A stretch of DNA of 64,000 nucleotides from Yponomeuta sedellus. Taxonomy: Eukaryota > Arthropoda > Insecta > Lepidoptera > Yponomeutidae. The notes beneath the pieces are model-generated. The model was not told where the DNA came from. It saw only the letters and a program-made list of their open reading frames with translations, and did no database searches. Shown here in pieces: positions 62,451 through 64,000 of the stretch. The stretch is from positions 2,000,577 to 2,064,576 of the forward strand of contig OW203723.1 of NCBI GenBank assembly GCA_934045075.1, read 5' to 3'. Both the position numbers and the translations under genes were made by a program. Position 1 is the stretch's first letter, and the number at the start of each line of letters is the position of its first letter.

Positions 62451-63174
62451 ATAATCCGCTATTTGACACGTATCAAATTTGACGCGATAAATTAATATTT
62501 CCTATAGTATTTAACGTAAGAAACCGAAATATATTGATTTTGCTAAGTAAGTATGCAGGATGGCTGCAAAATTTGCAAAATAATTTTTTTTTTTCTCGTT
62601 TAATTCGTAACGGCGAAAACGCTATCCGCCATCTTGAAACCATCTAAAGTATGTAAACAAACATCTTTCAGCGAGAGCCAGTGGACATTGATTATTATAG
62701 GACTTACATCAAAGTGATCTTCACATAAATGCAACCGAGATTCAATTGATAAAGAGTCGGGGTCTCTTTTGGCAAGTTTGAGCCAAGGTTTTTCAATGTT
62801 AATTTCACTGGGTATACGAATTCACAACTTCCTGGGGGTCTTTATTGACGTATTTTTTCATTCTTGAACAATGATAATTGGTATATTTTGGATGTAAATT
62901 CGATGAAATCATGGTTGCGTTGTTGTTATTTCACTATGCTTAGAGATCACTTACAGAAAATTGAATGTCAAACTTTATTAACAATTTTTTGGACTTCAAA
63001 CCATAGACAAAAATGGCTGACCGCGTTTTTGGCTGTTTAGGAAAATAAAGTTTTAAATATATTTTTATGTTGCTTTTAGGTCCTCAAAAAATATATTAAA
63101 ATATTTTTTGGTCTAATGGAAGAGTTATTTACCGTTTAAGACTTACTTGAAAAGAGAGTCAAATAGCGGATTAT
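62451..63174. mobile_element. MITE-5, 724-bp inverted-repeat element
   Basis: ATAATCCGCTATTTGAC at the left and its exact complement at the right end. No coding frame; the internal region is AT-rich. TSD not clear (ACAAC and TTCGT outside), so the boundaries could be a few bases off. Confidence 0.7.
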
Positions 63175-63454
63175 TTCGTTCGATACAGGCATTTATCTGG
63201 ATCGCTATAAGAGTAGTAATCGAGTAGCCTCACCTGCTGCGGACGATACTTTGAGAGAAGCTCTTGAGCACGTTGGATCTGCCCTTGGCTGACATTTCAA
63301 GAGGGTTTGAAGACGCTATTTACGTGCTCACGACATAAGACAGCGCTATACTGACGATGACGGCGAGAAAATGATTGGAGTAAAGTTTGTTCACAACCCA
63401 GTTTTTTATTTGAGAGTGAAAGTGAATTGTCTTTACTGCCAAGAAATCCTAATA
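63175..63454. other. Spacer
   Basis: Nothing recognised. Confidence 0.3.
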
Positions 63455-64000
63455 TTATTATAAACGTGAAAGTTTGTAAGTTTGCTACTCTTTCACTTAA
63501 AAACTGCTAAATGGATTTAAATAAAACTTTATAATAAAACAGCTATAATAATAATTTGGCCTTTTTGCATCTACTTAATGAGATGGTTTATGCAGCGTCC
63601 AGTGGTATCCTCACTCACACTAGATGGTGGAAGGGACCACTCCGACGCTGTAGTGCCTGGGACATGGTTTTATAGATGGTTTAGGCTTGCCCAGCACCTA
63701 TACCATCCTGACAGCTTAGTCAGCCTAGCCCACAGGAAAGACTAGTCAATACTTATGGAGCCAACCAAGCCGCGGGTTTCCTCACGATGTTTTCCTTCGC
63801 CGTTAGCGTGTGGTATTGCGACTGCAAATTCGCAAATGTACGTAACTTTGAAATTAAACAAAGTCATTGGTACATGCCCGCTCTCGGGATCGAATCTGGG
63901 GCTCTCGCTTGCCAGTCCATGGTTCTACCCACTGAGCTACCACAATAAAATAAAATAGCTAATACATCAGAATAATACATAGGCTACAATTCAGAAATAT
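63455..64000 (+). repeat. Repeat F copy, split by SINE-D, cut by window end
   Basis: TTATTATAAACGTGAAAGTT, CTACTCTTTCACTTAAAAAC, then after SINE-D ACATCAGAATAATACATAGG and CTACAATTCAG. The copy at 8140-8320 shows the uninterrupted order. Confidence 0.7.
63546..63948 (-). mobile_element. SINE-D, full length, with TSD
   Basis: AATAAAACAGCTA (63533-63545) and AATAAAATAGCTA (63949-63961). The reverse complement begins GTGGTAGCTCAGTGGGTAGA (A box), then GATTCGATCCC (B box), GCTAACGGCGAAGGAAAACA, TGTCAGGATGGTATAGGTGC and ends ATGCAAAAAGGCCAAATTAT. About 400 bp: tRNA head, long body and an AT-rich tail. Confidence 0.93.

Overview
The window looks like intergenic or intronic DNA of an insect, most probably a lepidopteran. 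It is AT-rich. It is crowded with degenerate non-LTR retrotransposons (Jockey-type and RTE-type C-termini), a mariner element, several families of short retroposons carrying tRNA-like or 5S-rRNA-like promoters, short inverted-repeat elements, and tetranucleotide microsatellites that grow out of LINE tails. I found no host protein-coding gene, no rRNA gene and no tRNA gene I would defend as functional. Every tRNA-like segment sits inside a dispersed repeat. The lepidopteran assignment rests on recognised repeat styles and not on a host gene, so it is an inference.

Layout. 0-9 kb: GATA/GGTA microsatellite, MITE-1 copies, SINE-D/E copies, 5S-derived SINEs and a Jockey fragment nested in one of them. 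9-13 kb: fold-back retroposons (FBR), a 246-bp triplication, a perfect 31-bp hairpin. 13-21 kb: CATA microsatellite, Jockey C-terminus, 5S-SINEs, a large fold-back element. 21-25 kb: a palindromic RTE tail and the best preserved coding unit, an RTE reverse transcriptase fragment (23004-24328) with a 13-bp target-site duplication (TSD), nested in an FBR. 25-32 kb: Jockey and other LINE 3' ends, nested SINEs, a 218-bp inverted repeat, and a 221-bp unidentified insert with a perfect 17-bp TSD. 32-44 kb: the least repeat-dense part, holding a complete but broken mariner (34157-35446), a 51-bp tandem repeat, a PIF/Harbinger-like element with a zeste/MADF-like reading frame, and a 650-bp compound microsatellite. 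44-56 kb: LINE ends, a ~97-bp minisatellite, SINE composites and a Jockey-type RT fragment. 56-59 kb: two copies of a very GC-rich 1.2-kb unit, each with four 153-bp repeats. 59-64 kb: tandem and inverted SINE-A, a Penelope-like fragment and two further inverted-repeat elements.

The theme that I think deserves attention is inverted ('snap-back') retroposition. Many insertions of one SINE family (SINE-A) contain their own 3' end at both outer borders, in inverted orientation, yet the whole inverted unit is flanked by a single 11-14 bp TSD. Examples are 7538-8032, 20729-20957, 30285-30589, 47739-48300 and 52829-53013. An unrelated short retroposon (FBR) and an RTE tail show the same architecture. 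SINE-A also occurs as a head-to-tail dimer (58746-59328) of about 309-bp period. A self-primed (folded-back) cDNA intermediate would explain the pattern; this is inference from structure. Long perfect palindromes are unusually frequent throughout, so an assembly or amplification artefact must be excluded for those without TSDs.

Family names used here (SINE-A to E, FBR, MITE-1 to 5, RTE1, RTE2, repeat D/F/G) are local labels, not database names.
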